Shown here one piece after another: positions 6,421-12,894 of a DNA stretch of 12,894 nt (position 1 is the stretch's first letter; every line of letters starts with the position of its first letter). Under the pieces are notes generated by a model, which was not told the DNA's origin, did not search any database, and worked only from the letters and a program-made list of their open reading frames with translations. The DNA is taken from NCBI GenBank assembly GCA_002376965.1, contig DFOV01000357.1, positions 1 through 12,894 on the forward strand, in the 5' to 3' direction. The position numbers and the translations under genes are program-made. The DNA comes from Gammaproteobacteria bacterium UBA3532. GTDB lineage: Bacteria > Pseudomonadota > Gammaproteobacteria > Enterobacterales > UBA3532.

Positions 6421-6963
6421 TTGGCAAAAAAGTTACTCATTCTAGATCTTGATGAAACGTTGATCCACGCGGTTGAAGCTCCCTTAGAGCGCCCGCATGA
6501 TTTTGAAACGGAGTTGTACTATGTCTACAAGCGTCCGTACGTTCATGAGTTTCTTGAGTTTGCAAAAGATCTATTTGAAGTAGCTGTTTGGACATCGGCG
6601 GGGAGTGACTTTGCCCAAACTGTTTATGAGAACGTATTTGGAGAGAATTACGAGCTTCAATTTATGTGGTCTCGGGAAAGGTGTACGCAATACTTTAATC
6701 CCGAGTATTACAACCACGAGTATGTTAAAAATTTGGCTAAGGTTAAGCGCAGGGGTTACGGTCTAGAAGACGTTATAATGGTGGATGACACTCCGGCAAA
6801 GCTAAGGAAAAACTATGGCAATCTTGTCCGAATTGAAGAGTTTGTGGGTGATCCCGCTGACAAAGAGTTATTAAGACTGCAAGCCTATCTTGTCGACCTA
6901 GAGAAAGAGGATAATATGCGTAAGGTCGAAAAACGAGGATGGGCGAGTAGGTATTCGGTATAA
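6421..6963 (+). CDS. FCP1/NIF-type HAD-superfamily phosphatase
   Basis: This 180-residue single-domain protein has the HAD phosphatase motifs in FCP1/SCP order: LDLDETL with nucleophile D9 and acid/base D11 (motif I, DxDxT), WTS at 57-59 (motif II), YVKNL with K103 (motif III, as 'vKDL' in SCP enzymes) and MVDDTP with D122/D123 (motif IV). The arrangement and length resemble the catalytic domain of CTD phosphatases (NLI-interacting factor family). In bacteria such proteins are phosphatases of unknown substrate. The start is TTG: GAAGGG (6408-6413) lies 7 nt upstream, and an in-frame TAG at 6415-6417 rules out any longer product. The gene looks AT-richer than its neighbours and sits among IS debris, suggesting acquisition. 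Family is well supported; the substrate is unknown. Confidence 0.85.
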   Translation: MAKKLLILDLDETLIHAVEAPLERPHDFETELYYVYKRPYVHEFLEFAKDLFEVAVWTSAGSDFAQTVYENVFGENYELQFMWSRERCTQYFNPEYYNHEYVKNLAKVKRRGYGLEDVIMVDDTPAKLRKNYGNLVRIEEFVGDPADKELLRLQAYLVDLEKEDNMRKVEKRGWASRYSV

Positions 6964-7282
6964 CACATACGAGCCGTTCTGATTGATACTCCTAATATCT
7001 TAACTTTGTTAGTCTCAGGTCATTCGTTAGCCTCAAGCAAGCCGTTAAGAATGCTTGCAGCAAACGCATATAGAAGTGCGTGGTGCTCCTGCTGGTGCTT
7101 CGGGGCACTATCTCAGCCACTCAGCTTGCCCGAGTTCGCATGATTTGACGTCTCTCCGCCCTGCATGGGAATTAACGACTAAGGTGACTTTCGTCTGTAG
7201 GAATGTGCTTAGATTTGGCTCTTTCCGAATGTATAGCTGCTACACTCAATAGCGATGCATAAAAAGACTGGCGGAGAGAGTT
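6964..7282. other. 319-bp gene-free region before the cupredoxin operon
   Basis: I see no convincing gene. A plus-strand frame at 7055-7252 has no recognisable content. On the minus strand a frame from about 7168 starting MQGGETSNHANSGKLSG is interrupted by a stop and could be a decayed fragment, but I do not recognise it. A small inverted repeat GCAAGC-N10-GCTTGC occurs near 7038-7061. The end of the region carries GGAG (7273-7276), the ribosome site of the next gene. No clear promoter hexamers were found. Confidence 0.4.
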
Positions 7283-7951
7283 GTGGCTCGGATTGGATTG
7301 AATTTGCTTAGCATGGTGGCGCTTTTATTGGGTGGCTCTGCTCTTGGGGGGGCTTTCGCAGCGGAGGTGAATGTTGTGCTGGTGGATGCTAAGGAGGGCA
7401 AGGTCTCGCTGCAAGGCGGTGGTGCTTACCTGTTGCCAGCCAATTTACCATCATCAACCGTATCCGCGACGGCTGAAATATCCCAGCGCCAGGCGGCGTT
7501 TAGGCCCGGAACCTTGTTGATTCAAGCTGGAACTGAAGTTGTTTTTAGCAATGAAGATGATTTTAACCACCACGTCTATTCGTTTTCAGAAGTGAAATCC
7601 TTTGATCTGGAGCTGTTTGAAAAGGGCGCGGCTCCCAAAATTGTATTTGATAAAGCCGGTGAAGTGGCGATTGGCTGCAATATCCATGACTGGATGGCGG
7701 GGTTTATTAAGGTTGTGGATACACCCTACATTGCCCAAAGTGATGACGGAGATTGGCGCTTCTCGAATATTCCGCCGGGAGAATATCAGGTGTATCTCTG
7801 GCATCCGCGTCTCAGCAAAAAAGATCGTCAGCCACAATCGCTGGTTGTCAAAGATACGCCTGTCGAATTGCACTTCCGCCTAAGCAAAAAATTACTTCCC
7901 AAGATCGAACAAAAAGCGCCCTCTGTCGACTGGTTTGAGGAGGACTATTAA
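7283..7951 (+). CDS. Periplasmic cupredoxin-domain protein
   Basis: The 222-residue protein has a signal peptide ending near AFA-A (residue 26-27). The mature part has a cupredoxin-like fold with a type-1 copper site: NHHVYS (H96/H97) and GCNIHDWM (C132, H135, M138), the C-x2-H-x2-M loop of small blue copper proteins. After it, DWRFSNIPPGEYQVYLWHP (about 157-175) is a carboxypeptidase-regulatory-like beta module, so this is a two-domain protein of the type often labelled 'methylamine utilization protein' although no methylamine genes are here. It probably carries electrons or copper in the periplasm. The start is GTG at 7283, with GGAG 6 nt upstream. Its stop TAA directly touches the ATG of the next gene, indicating one operon. 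Confidence 0.85.
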   Translation: MARIGLNLLSMVALLLGGSALGGAFAAEVNVVLVDAKEGKVSLQGGGAYLLPANLPSSTVSATAEISQRQAAFRPGTLLIQAGTEVVFSNEDDFNHHVYSFSEVKSFDLELFEKGAAPKIVFDKAGEVAIGCNIHDWMAGFIKVVDTPYIAQSDDGDWRFSNIPPGEYQVYLWHPRLSKKDRQPQSLVVKDTPVELHFRLSKKLLPKIEQKAPSVDWFEEDY

Positions 7952-9217
7952 ATGGCCATTCAATCGCGTTCGCCATATTTGAATGTCACACTGTTGATCT
8001 GGCTTGGCTTGTGTTCGTTTAACGCTTATGCCTACGCGGGACTGAGTTTAAAGGGCGTGCTAGACATTCAGTCTGATTGGCCTGTGACTGATGATGGAAC
8101 ATCATGGACTGAGCGGGGGCTGAATAAACAGTTAGTTGATGACTCGAATGCCAAGCTATTAAGGCTAGGGCAGGCGGGATTGGCCGCAGAATATGAACTG
8201 ACCAGCACCCAACACCTTAAGCTCAATACGCTGATTTATGACGAACCTGAGCAAGGATTGGCCGTCACCGAGGCCTTTTGGCATTTCAAGCCGATACCAA
8301 CCAGCCCGTGGCGTAGCGAATGGAAGCTGGGGGCCTTTTATCCGCCGATATCGCTAGAAAATCGTGGGGTGTTATGGACCAGTCCCTACAGTATCAGCTA
8401 TTCCGCCATCAATTCCTGGGTTGCCGAGGAGTTGCGCACCTTTGGTTTGGAAAGCAACTGGCGTTGGCGGGATGCGCAGCGACAAGACTGGAAGCTATTT
8501 GGTGCTATATTTCGTCACAATGACCCCGCGGGTAGTTTGCTGGCGTGGCGGGGGTGGGCGATCCATGATCGGCAATACGGCATAAACGAATCAATTCCAT
8601 TCCCTGATTTGATGGTGTTTGAGGATGGCGAACCGCTGGAGAATCAAGCCCGAGATAATGAACCATTTTTGGAAGTGGATCAGCGCTGGGGATTTTATGC
8701 TGGCTTAGGGCGCGAAGGCCGTAATCTGGAATGGAACCTGATGGCCTATAACAATAACGCTGATCCGTCACAAATCACCGACGGCCAATATTCCTGGGAC
8801 ACCAAGTTCACCAGTCTGTCTGCTCGCTGGCGTTTTGGCGAGCACTGGGAGCTGCTTGGGCAGGGCATGACCGGTAGCAGTGTGATGAAAAATCACTACA
8901 AAGTTCGGGTAACGGATATTGATTTTGATGCAGCGTATGTGATGCTGGCTAGATCATGGCATCGACAAAGGCTGGCCACTCGCCTGGAATACTTTCATGT
9001 TGATGATAATGACACCCTGCCATATGACGACAACAATGAATCAGGTTATTCAGCGATGTTATCTTATGGTTACAAGTTGAAAAACTATCCAGTTAAGCTA
9101 ATCGCTGAAGCGTTACATACCCGCAGTGATAGACCGGCGCGACGGTTTATGGCACAGGATGAGGCGATAACAGAAAATAAAATAGCGGCGTCCGTTCGGT
9201 ATTTTTGGCGGTTGTAG
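7952..9217 (+). CDS. Outer-membrane beta-barrel (porin-like) protein
   Basis: The 421-residue protein starts with a signal peptide (hydrophobic about 11-22, cleavage likely after AYA near residue 28). The mature chain is rich in alternating aromatic/polar strands typical of beta-barrels, with many Trp/Tyr segments such as WRSEWKLGAFYPP, WRWRDAQRQDWKLFGAIF and LEWNLMAYNNNA. It ends in VRYFWRL, which has an aromatic near the C-terminus as outer-membrane proteins do. GAGGAGG (7937-7943) lies 8 nt before the ATG, inside the end of the cupredoxin gene, with no intergenic gap, so the two are co-translated. I infer a partnership between a periplasmic copper protein and an outer-membrane channel or sensor; substrate unknown. 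No family name is claimed. Confidence 0.8.
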   Translation: MAIQSRSPYLNVTLLIWLGLCSFNAYAYAGLSLKGVLDIQSDWPVTDDGTSWTERGLNKQLVDDSNAKLLRLGQAGLAAEYELTSTQHLKLNTLIYDEPEQGLAVTEAFWHFKPIPTSPWRSEWKLGAFYPPISLENRGVLWTSPYSISYSAINSWVAEELRTFGLESNWRWRDAQRQDWKLFGAIFRHNDPAGSLLAWRGWAIHDRQYGINESIPFPDLMVFEDGEPLENQARDNEPFLEVDQRWGFYAGLGREGRNLEWNLMAYNNNADPSQITDGQYSWDTKFTSLSARWRFGEHWELLGQGMTGSSVMKNHYKVRVTDIDFDAAYVMLARSWHRQRLATRLEYFHVDDNDTLPYDDNNESGYSAMLSYGYKLKNYPVKLIAEALHTRSDRPARRFMAQDEAITENKIAASVRYFWRL

Positions 9218-9223
9218 CTTTTA

Positions 9224-9252
9224 GAGAAGGCTTACTTCGCTTCAGCCTTCTC
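9224..9252. terminator. Hairpin between convergent genes
   Basis: A perfect 9-bp stem, GAGAAGGCT (9224-9232) and AGCCTTCTC (9244-9252), with an 11-nt loop, lies 7 bp after the barrel-protein stop and overlaps the last codons of the minus-strand lipoprotein. There is no good T-tract on either side, so termination is plausible but unproven. The stem is partly explained by Lys/Ala/Glu codons of the lipoprotein tail. Confidence 0.4.
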
Positions 9253-9657
9253 CTGCTTAGCTTCCTCATACTGCTCCCAGCCTTGTCCCGTTGTTGGGGC
9301 CTTTCTAACAAGGTTAATTCTTTTGATATCTTCGATTCGAAAGACCATCTCTCCGGTATTTTCGAGATCGGCAAAATCGTGAATGATGTCATCCGAGCCC
9401 CAATATTTGACATTTTCCAGCAGGATAAAGCCACGGCTTAGTTTATTGTTGCTAATGGAGCGATATATCGAGCCTGATATTTGGCCGTAATAGTAATAGC
9501 TCTCAATGGCATCGTTTTCTTCTGGCACGTTAAACTGAATAAAAACCCAGACTTGCTTGTCATCCATATTGGCTTTGAATGCATCAATCTCTTCAGAGTT
9601 ACAGGCCGAGACCATCATACTCAGTAGCAGTGCTACCAATAGCTTTCTTATCATCAT
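9232..9657 (-). CDS. Small outer-membrane-type lipoprotein, unknown function
   Basis: The 141-residue protein has a short signal MMIRKLLVALLLSMM and lipobox VSA-C19, with Asn at +2, favouring outer-membrane sorting. The mature domain is about 100 residues with several beta-like segments (WVFIQFNV, YYYYGQI, GFILLENVKYW) and ends in a charged Lys/Ala/Glu-rich tail. I recognise no family. Two adjacent ATGs are possible; the first (9657) is kept because AAGGAAGG lies 10 nt upstream of it. It lies 62 bp downstream of the DUF5666 lipoprotein gene on the same strand with no strong terminator between, so it may be the third gene of that operon. Confidence 0.75.
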   Translation of the reverse strand: MMIRKLLVALLLSMMVSACNSEEIDAFKANMDDKQVWVFIQFNVPEENDAIESYYYYGQISGSIYRSISNNKLSRGFILLENVKYWGSDDIIHDFADLENTGEMVFRIEDIKRINLVRKAPTTGQGWEQYEEAKQEKAEAK

Positions 9658-9719
9658 TGAGGTTTTACCTTCCTTCTATCTAAAATAATTTGGCCACCGC
9701 ACATCATTGAGATGGCGCT

Positions 9720-10694
9720 TCAGTCGCTGGCGTGAAGCCCTTGTTGGGGTAATATTACGACTTCATCTGCTAGCAATGTGCCTTCACTATTGGCCGCTCC
9801 TTTCACAAGTACCCAGCTGTCTTCAATAAGCTGTTCTGGCGTACCATTGCTGTAAGTCGCGCTGCTGGCGTCGACATCGACATTACCAATGGTAAAGTGA
9901 CGAGGGCTAACGATGCGCTGAGCGATGCCTTCCAGCTCGACCCGAACACCCTCTTCAAGTTGCTTATTTTCAGTTACGGTTATTTTGGTTGCTCTGAGAA
10001 AGCTTTCATTTTGGATATAGGTAGCGATAATCCTAACGAATGCTCCAGGAACAAGAGCCGTACGCTCGCCTAATACTTCAGCTTCTGTTAGGTAGTAGGA
10101 AAATCCTTCGACTCTAAGCCGATCTATGCTAGCGGCATAACTTTCGACCACTCCTTCGACGACAACAGGGTATCCGGTTGGCTTTTTCTCGACTCTCGTA
10201 GCAAAGACGGCATCACTTGCAATATCAAAGCCGCTGACTGCGACAATGTCAAATCGCGCTAGAGTGTCAAGCGATGTGCCCACGTATAAGGTGCTTTCAT
10301 CCAGCTCAACGCGTTGACCAAGTATTTCGATATAGGTTTTTTCATTGTCAGTAAATGGCGCGCGACTAATCTTTCCGACCACTTTATCGTGATATAGAAC
10401 TGTATCAGCTACACCACTTTCGCCATCAGCATCTTTAGTACCGGCCAATTCAATGTAATAGCCTAGTTCAAGCGCTTCCACGCTGGCAAGTTCACCGTTA
10501 ATAAATACCTCTGCGTTGTCGGTGTTGTAGTGAACATCGTTCATAATGACGCTGCCAAAACCGTCAATGACGCCTTGGGCCTGGATGCCCGTACCATCTA
10601 TTTCGCCGTCTTCTTCGTATCCGCTGCTGCAGCTGACAAGGCTTGCCAGAATGAAAAATAAAGCGGGAAGCCAACGAAAATTAATTGCGGTCAT
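9720..10694 (-). CDS. DUF5666-repeat lipoprotein
   Basis: The 324-residue protein begins MTAINFRWLPALFFILASL and has lipobox LVS-C22 with Ser at +2. The frame is open farther upstream (to 10856), but that extension lies inside the preceding gene and lacks a signal, so the ATG at 10694 is the start. After a short acidic linker come about four related modules (about 41-102, 105-168, 178-242, 253-316), each opening with 'G-x-(I/V)-x..' (GVIDGFGSVI, GKISRAPF, GVVESYAA, GIAQRIVS) and closing with a strand of the 'A-T/D-x-V' type, as in DUF5666 OB-like repeats. The start overlaps the end of the DUF6502 gene by 14 bp (10681-10694), so translation is coupled. Location is the periplasmic face of the outer membrane by inference; function unknown. 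Confidence 0.85.
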   Translation of the reverse strand: MTAINFRWLPALFFILASLVSCSSGYEEDGEIDGTGIQAQGVIDGFGSVIMNDVHYNTDNAEVFINGELASVEALELGYYIELAGTKDADGESGVADTVLYHDKVVGKISRAPFTDNEKTYIEILGQRVELDESTLYVGTSLDTLARFDIVAVSGFDIASDAVFATRVEKKPTGYPVVVEGVVESYAASIDRLRVEGFSYYLTEAEVLGERTALVPGAFVRIIATYIQNESFLRATKITVTENKQLEEGVRVELEGIAQRIVSPRHFTIGNVDVDASSATYSNGTPEQLIEDSWVLVKGAANSEGTLLADEVVILPQQGLHASD

Positions 10695-11553
10695 GGTTCT
10701 TTTTCTCGTTTTTAGAAGTTTGAGACTTGCTGTTAGAGTTTTCAAGCGGCTCGTTCGGAATCTCAAAATAGTACATGCCAAGGCCGACGCGACTTGTCTT
10801 GCCTGAAAGCTCGTTCCTGTCTTTGGTCTCTTTAATTTGATCGACAAAGGCGGCATCAGCGCGTTCCAGCATCAGTTGGCCATGAAAGCTTTGCCATTGA
10901 CGCAGCGCTTCAAGCGCTTCTACCGGAACCTTGCCGTAGCGCAAGGTACGTTGGAAGTGGGGCGTAGACTGGTGGATCTGGGTGTTATTTTCGATGACAT
11001 GCAGTAGTTCGTTGATCGCTTTCGCCGCGACTTCCATTTTAGCTGCAAAGTCATCAGAAGGGATAAACGCTCCACTGGTCAGCTTGAAATGACCTTGTTG
11101 ATTCATGGTAATGGTGCTGGTGGTTATCAGCTCTTCAAGCATCGACTTTGGCGGCACGTCGCCGGCGCATTTTTTGATCAGCGCCATGAGGCTGATTTCA
11201 CCTTCTTCAGGTAATGCCCTCGGATTGCCTTGATCATCTGAATAGTTCGGGTCGCGTATCCACATGCGAATAATGCGCCCTGCACGGCTGACGTGTTGTT
11301 CATCAACTGGCATCTCATTGTCAGAAATTTTCGCAATATCATGACGGTTTAGCCCGGTCAAAATCGAAATACGCGCCGTGGTCATTTTTTTATTGGGCAG
11401 CGTGAAATGCTCGGCTGCCTGTTGGATGTAAACTTTTTTTAATACATCGGCCACTGCGCTATAGGGAATGCGACGACGCAGCAAGATGCGTACTAGTGGC
11501 GCGAGTATTTTCTGTAGTGAACGATGAATGCTATCGCAAAAATGACTATTCAT
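10681..11553 (-). CDS. DUF6502 family protein, possible DNA-binding regulator
   Basis: The 290-residue soluble protein opens with ILAPLVRILLRRRIPYSAVA (16-35) and VLKKVYIQQA, typical of DUF6502. KMTTARISILTGLNRHDIAK (56-75) reads like a helix-turn-helix, and residues about 121-165 (SLMALIKKC, PPKSMLEELI, GHFKLTSGAFIP) like a winged-helix segment. I therefore infer a nucleic-acid-binding role; this is not established for the family to my knowledge. The C-terminus is charged and low complexity. The start is uncertain: ATG at 11553 gives the usual short lead before the first helix but has no ribosome site and sits 1 bp from an operator-like box; GTG at 11586 would add 11 residues. The gene is coupled to the DUF5666 lipoprotein and divergent from the 11816 lipoprotein. 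Confidence 0.82.
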   Translation of the reverse strand: MNSHFCDSIHRSLQKILAPLVRILLRRRIPYSAVADVLKKVYIQQAAEHFTLPNKKMTTARISILTGLNRHDIAKISDNEMPVDEQHVSRAGRIIRMWIRDPNYSDDQGNPRALPEEGEISLMALIKKCAGDVPPKSMLEELITTSTITMNQQGHFKLTSGAFIPSDDFAAKMEVAAKAINELLHVIENNTQIHQSTPHFQRTLRYGKVPVEALEALRQWQSFHGQLMLERADAAFVDQIKETKDRNELSGKTSRVGLGMYYFEIPNEPLENSNSKSQTSKNEKKNHDRN

Positions 11554-11554
11554 A

Positions 11555-11570
11555 TGGTTGATTTTAACCA
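11555..11570. promoter_or_regulatory. Operator-like box 1 (TGGTT-N6-AACCA)
   Basis: TGGTTGATTTTAACCA, a 16-bp inverted repeat with 5-bp arms, lies 1 bp upstream of the chosen DUF6502 ATG. With its left flank it shares the exact 14-mer ATTCATATGGTTGA with box 2. Its position suggests autoregulation of the DUF6502 operon. Confidence 0.65.
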
Positions 11571-11702
11571 AACTGCAATGAAACACCTGCTCATACTACC
11601 GCAATTTCCTCTCAAATAAGAGTAAAAATGCGCGACCGAGTGGAACGAGAGCATGTATGTCAAGTGTGAATTTCTCCATCAGGATAAAAAAATACATTCA
11701 TA

Positions 11703-11718
11703 TGGTTGAAAGTAACCA
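11703..11718. promoter_or_regulatory. Operator-like box 2
   Basis: TGGTTGAAAGTAACCA has the same 5-bp arms and 6-bp spacer as box 1. It overlaps the TTGAAA -35 hexamer of the plus-strand promoter (11706-11711). Confidence 0.65.
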
Positions 11719-11735
11719 TGAAGTGATCTTATTAT
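11706..11735 (+). promoter_or_regulatory. Probable sigma70 promoter of the collagen-like lipoprotein gene
   Basis: TTGAAA (11706-11711) and TATTAT (11730-11735) each match consensus at five of six positions, with an 18-bp spacer. The start would fall near 11742, giving a leader of about 75 nt to the ATG at 11816. Boxes 2 and 3 cover the -35 and the start site, which fits repression. Confidence 0.6.
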
Positions 11736-11741
11736 ACCTAA

Positions 11742-11757
11742 AGGTCGAATATGACCA
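11742..11757. promoter_or_regulatory. Operator-like box 3
   Basis: AGGTCGAATATGACCA is a variant of the same box (arms AGGTC/GACCA, 6-bp spacer). It begins 39 bp after box 2 and sits at the expected transcription start of the lipoprotein gene. Confidence 0.6.
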
Positions 11758-11781
11758 AAATATTATTTAAACCGGCTATAG

Positions 11782-11797
11782 TGGTTTGAATTGACCA
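11782..11797. promoter_or_regulatory. Operator-like box 4
   Basis: TGGTTTGAATTGACCA begins 40 bp after box 3. Its palindrome extends by one base on each side (G and C). It lies in the leader, 18 bp before the ATG at 11816. An alternative -10 hexamer, TATAGT (11777-11782), touches it. Confidence 0.6.
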
Positions 11798-11815
11798 CAT
11801 GATGGAGAGAGGATA

Positions 11816-12894
11816 ATGAATATAACGACAACAAACGCACCATGGCAGGCCAGAAAAACCGTCTTAGCTTCTTTGATTGCATTAAGTTTGGTTGCTTGCA
11901 GTGATGCAGGTCTTGACGACGATACAACGGATACAGTGGCGCAAGAGACTGAGTCAGACTCACCGCGTGGAGAATCTGAGAACAATGGCGGCTCAGGAAA
12001 TGGTCAAGGTAATGAAGGTGGTCAAGGTAATGAAGGTGGCCAAGGCAATGAAGGTGAACAGGGCAACCAAGGTGAGCAGGGCAATCAAGGCAATGAAGAT
12101 AGCGGCCCCCCACCTGTTATTGAAACCGATCTACGTGCGGGTGTTGAAGCGCCTGCTCCTTTGTTTTTACGCGGTATCAATCAAGACTGGGCGGAGGGGC
12201 TAGCTCTATCTTTTGACGCGGGCTCTGGCATCTACTATCGCGATGTCGTTTCCAGTGGCACCCAACAGTTTAAGGTGGCGGATGCTGGGTGGGCTGCCGC
12301 GACAAACTGTGGTTGGCCAGAGGGAGCTCTTGGTACCAATGTTGAGTTTGAGCAGGTTGTTGAGCTGGAGTGCAGCAATGGCAGTGGCAACATCAATATG
12401 GTCATGCGAGCTGCAGAGCAACGGGTGTATGTCAGTTATAGCGACAGCAGCACCCAAATTCAGGTGATGCAGAAGCGCAGTCCTGAGGCCGCAGCGCATT
12501 GTCAAGGCATGGCATTATCTGGCAGTTTTGAAGGGCAGTATAGTGGCGATATGCAGGGAGCAATGGTTGTCGTCGTTGATCCTCTTTCGCTAGAGGTTAA
12601 TGGCTATGTTGATCTGGGAACTACCGTTAGCGCCAGCAATATTGAAGGGGTGATGAGTCATAGTGGCGAGATCACTTTTGAAGATGATAGCGGCCAATTC
12701 CAGTGGGTAGGTACGCTGAATGACGGTACTCTGGAAGGTCAGTGGTCTAACAGTGATGGGCAGAGCGGGCAGTTCTTAGCAGATAAAGCCATCTTGGATA
12801 TACCGGGAGTCAGTGAAGATGCTCGGCGTTATCAAGGTATATCTAGCGGTCCACTGTTCTATGGCGCGGTAGATATTGCCATTGAGCCATCTGG
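11816..12894 (+). CDS. Lipoprotein with collagen-like stretch and CBM-like domain, 3' end outside window
   Basis: The frame is open from ATG 11816 to the last base (359 codons), so the gene is cut by the window. GGAG (11804-11807) and GAGAGG (11807-11812) lie just upstream. The lipobox is LVA-C28 with Ser at +2. An acidic linker follows, then ten Gly-X-Y triplets at residues 65-94 (GNE, GGQ, GEQ, GNQ units), a proline turn (98-100), and a module at about 115-205 whose PLFLRGINQDW, GIYYRDV and FKVADAGW resemble the starch-binding-like domains of pullulanase-type proteins. C165 and a later Cys may pair. From about residue 240 come beta repeats of the 'G-x-(F/Y)-x-G..SG' kind (GSFEGQYSGD, and RYQGISSGP near the end). 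It is probably surface-exposed or envelope-bound, with possible glycan binding. It is divergent from, and probably co-regulated with, the DUF6502 operon. Confidence 0.85.
   Translation, partial: MNITTTNAPWQARKTVLASLIALSLVACSDAGLDDDTTDTVAQETESDSPRGESENNGGSGNGQGNEGGQGNEGGQGNEGEQGNQGEQGNQGNEDSGPPPVIETDLRAGVEAPAPLFLRGINQDWAEGLALSFDAGSGIYYRDVVSSGTQQFKVADAGWAAATNCGWPEGALGTNVEFEQVVELECSNGSGNINMVMRAAEQRVYVSYSDSSTQIQVMQKRSPEAAAHCQGMALSGSFEGQYSGDMQGAMVVVVDPLSLEVNGYVDLGTTVSASNIEGVMSHSGEITFEDDSGQFQWVGTLNDGTLEGQWSNSDGQSGQFLADKAILDIPGVSEDARRYQGISSGPLFYGAVDIAIEPS
12008..12097 (+). repeat. Five 18-bp tandem repeats encoding Gly-X-Y triplets
   Basis: Five successive imperfect 18-bp units starting GGTAATGAAGGTGGTCAA encode ten Gly-X-Y triplets in the lipoprotein starting at 11816. 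Similarity between units is highest at the 5' end and declines, as expected for slippage-derived repeats that are diverging. Unit number could vary between strains without breaking the frame. Confidence 0.8.

Noticed and set aside
6964..7080. Possible integron attC site after the HAD phosphatase gene
   Set aside because: I found no paired RYYYAAC and GTTRRRY core sites in the right arrangement.
7055..7252. 65-codon plus-strand frame
   Set aside because: No recognisable content and no ribosome site; likely chance.
10695..10856. N-terminal extension of the DUF5666 lipoprotein
   Set aside because: It lies within the DUF6502 gene in another frame, has no signal character, and would bury the lipoprotein signal that starts at 10694.
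11635..11663. TTGACA on the minus strand (11663-11658) as a DUF6502 promoter
   Set aside because: No acceptable -10 hexamer at 15-19 bp spacing.
12206..12505. Frames opposite and within the lipoprotein starting at 11816
   Set aside because: Shadows of a continuous coding frame with lipobox, repeats and domains.
1..12894. tRNA, rRNA or CRISPR array
   Set aside because: Reading both strands showed no cloverleaf-like sequence, rRNA signature or regularly spaced direct repeats with unique spacers.

Overview
The window reads as a piece of a gammaproteobacterial chromosome, probably from a marine or aquatic species. The grounds are a TrkH potassium transporter, a T_hemolysin-family protein, a cupredoxin/porin-like pair, DUF5666 and DUF6502 family proteins, and four outer-membrane-type lipoproteins. 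Base composition is moderate by eye, with an AT-richer stretch at about 5400-7000. The genus cannot be fixed from sequence alone.

Layout. 1-795 is the 3' end of a surface or secreted FG-GAP/VCBS-like repeat protein, followed by a hairpin. 998-2873 holds a small exported protein and trkH. 2932-3820 is a lipoprotein with a META-like domain and a cysteine-rich domain; it sits just behind a perfect 38-bp palindrome. 3815-5013 (minus strand) is a T_hemolysin gene, translationally coupled to a chimeric ORF whose N-terminus resembles an acyl-CoA synthetase and whose remainder resembles the C-terminal part of an FTR1 iron permease. 5014-7282 looks like a decayed accessory patch: two remnants of one transposase type (probably IS110), an inverted pair of dRS3-like ATTCCC-N8-GGGAAT repeats, a two-helix membrane protein, and an FCP1/NIF-type HAD phosphatase with a TTG start. 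7283-9217 is a two-gene operon of a periplasmic cupredoxin and an outer-membrane barrel protein.

9232-11553 (minus strand) is a probable operon in the order DUF6502 protein, DUF5666 lipoprotein, small lipoprotein. It is divergent from a large lipoprotein starting at 11816 that runs off the window. That lipoprotein carries a collagen-like Gly-X-Y stretch and a starch-binding-like module. The 229-261 bp between the divergent genes contains four copies of a 16-bp inverted repeat, roughly TGGTY-N6-RACCA. One overlaps the -35 of a good sigma70-like promoter, one covers its expected transcription start, one lies in the leader, and one abuts the DUF6502 start codon.

The best candidate for an undescribed system is this divergent module: a DUF6502 protein with two HTH-like segments, a DUF5666 lipoprotein and a collagen-like lipoprotein, apparently under one repeated operator. 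The operator-protein link is inference. Other points worth a look are the 38-bp palindrome before the META lipoprotein and the acyl-CoA-synthetase/FTR1 chimera. No rRNA, tRNA, CRISPR array or complete mobile element was found.
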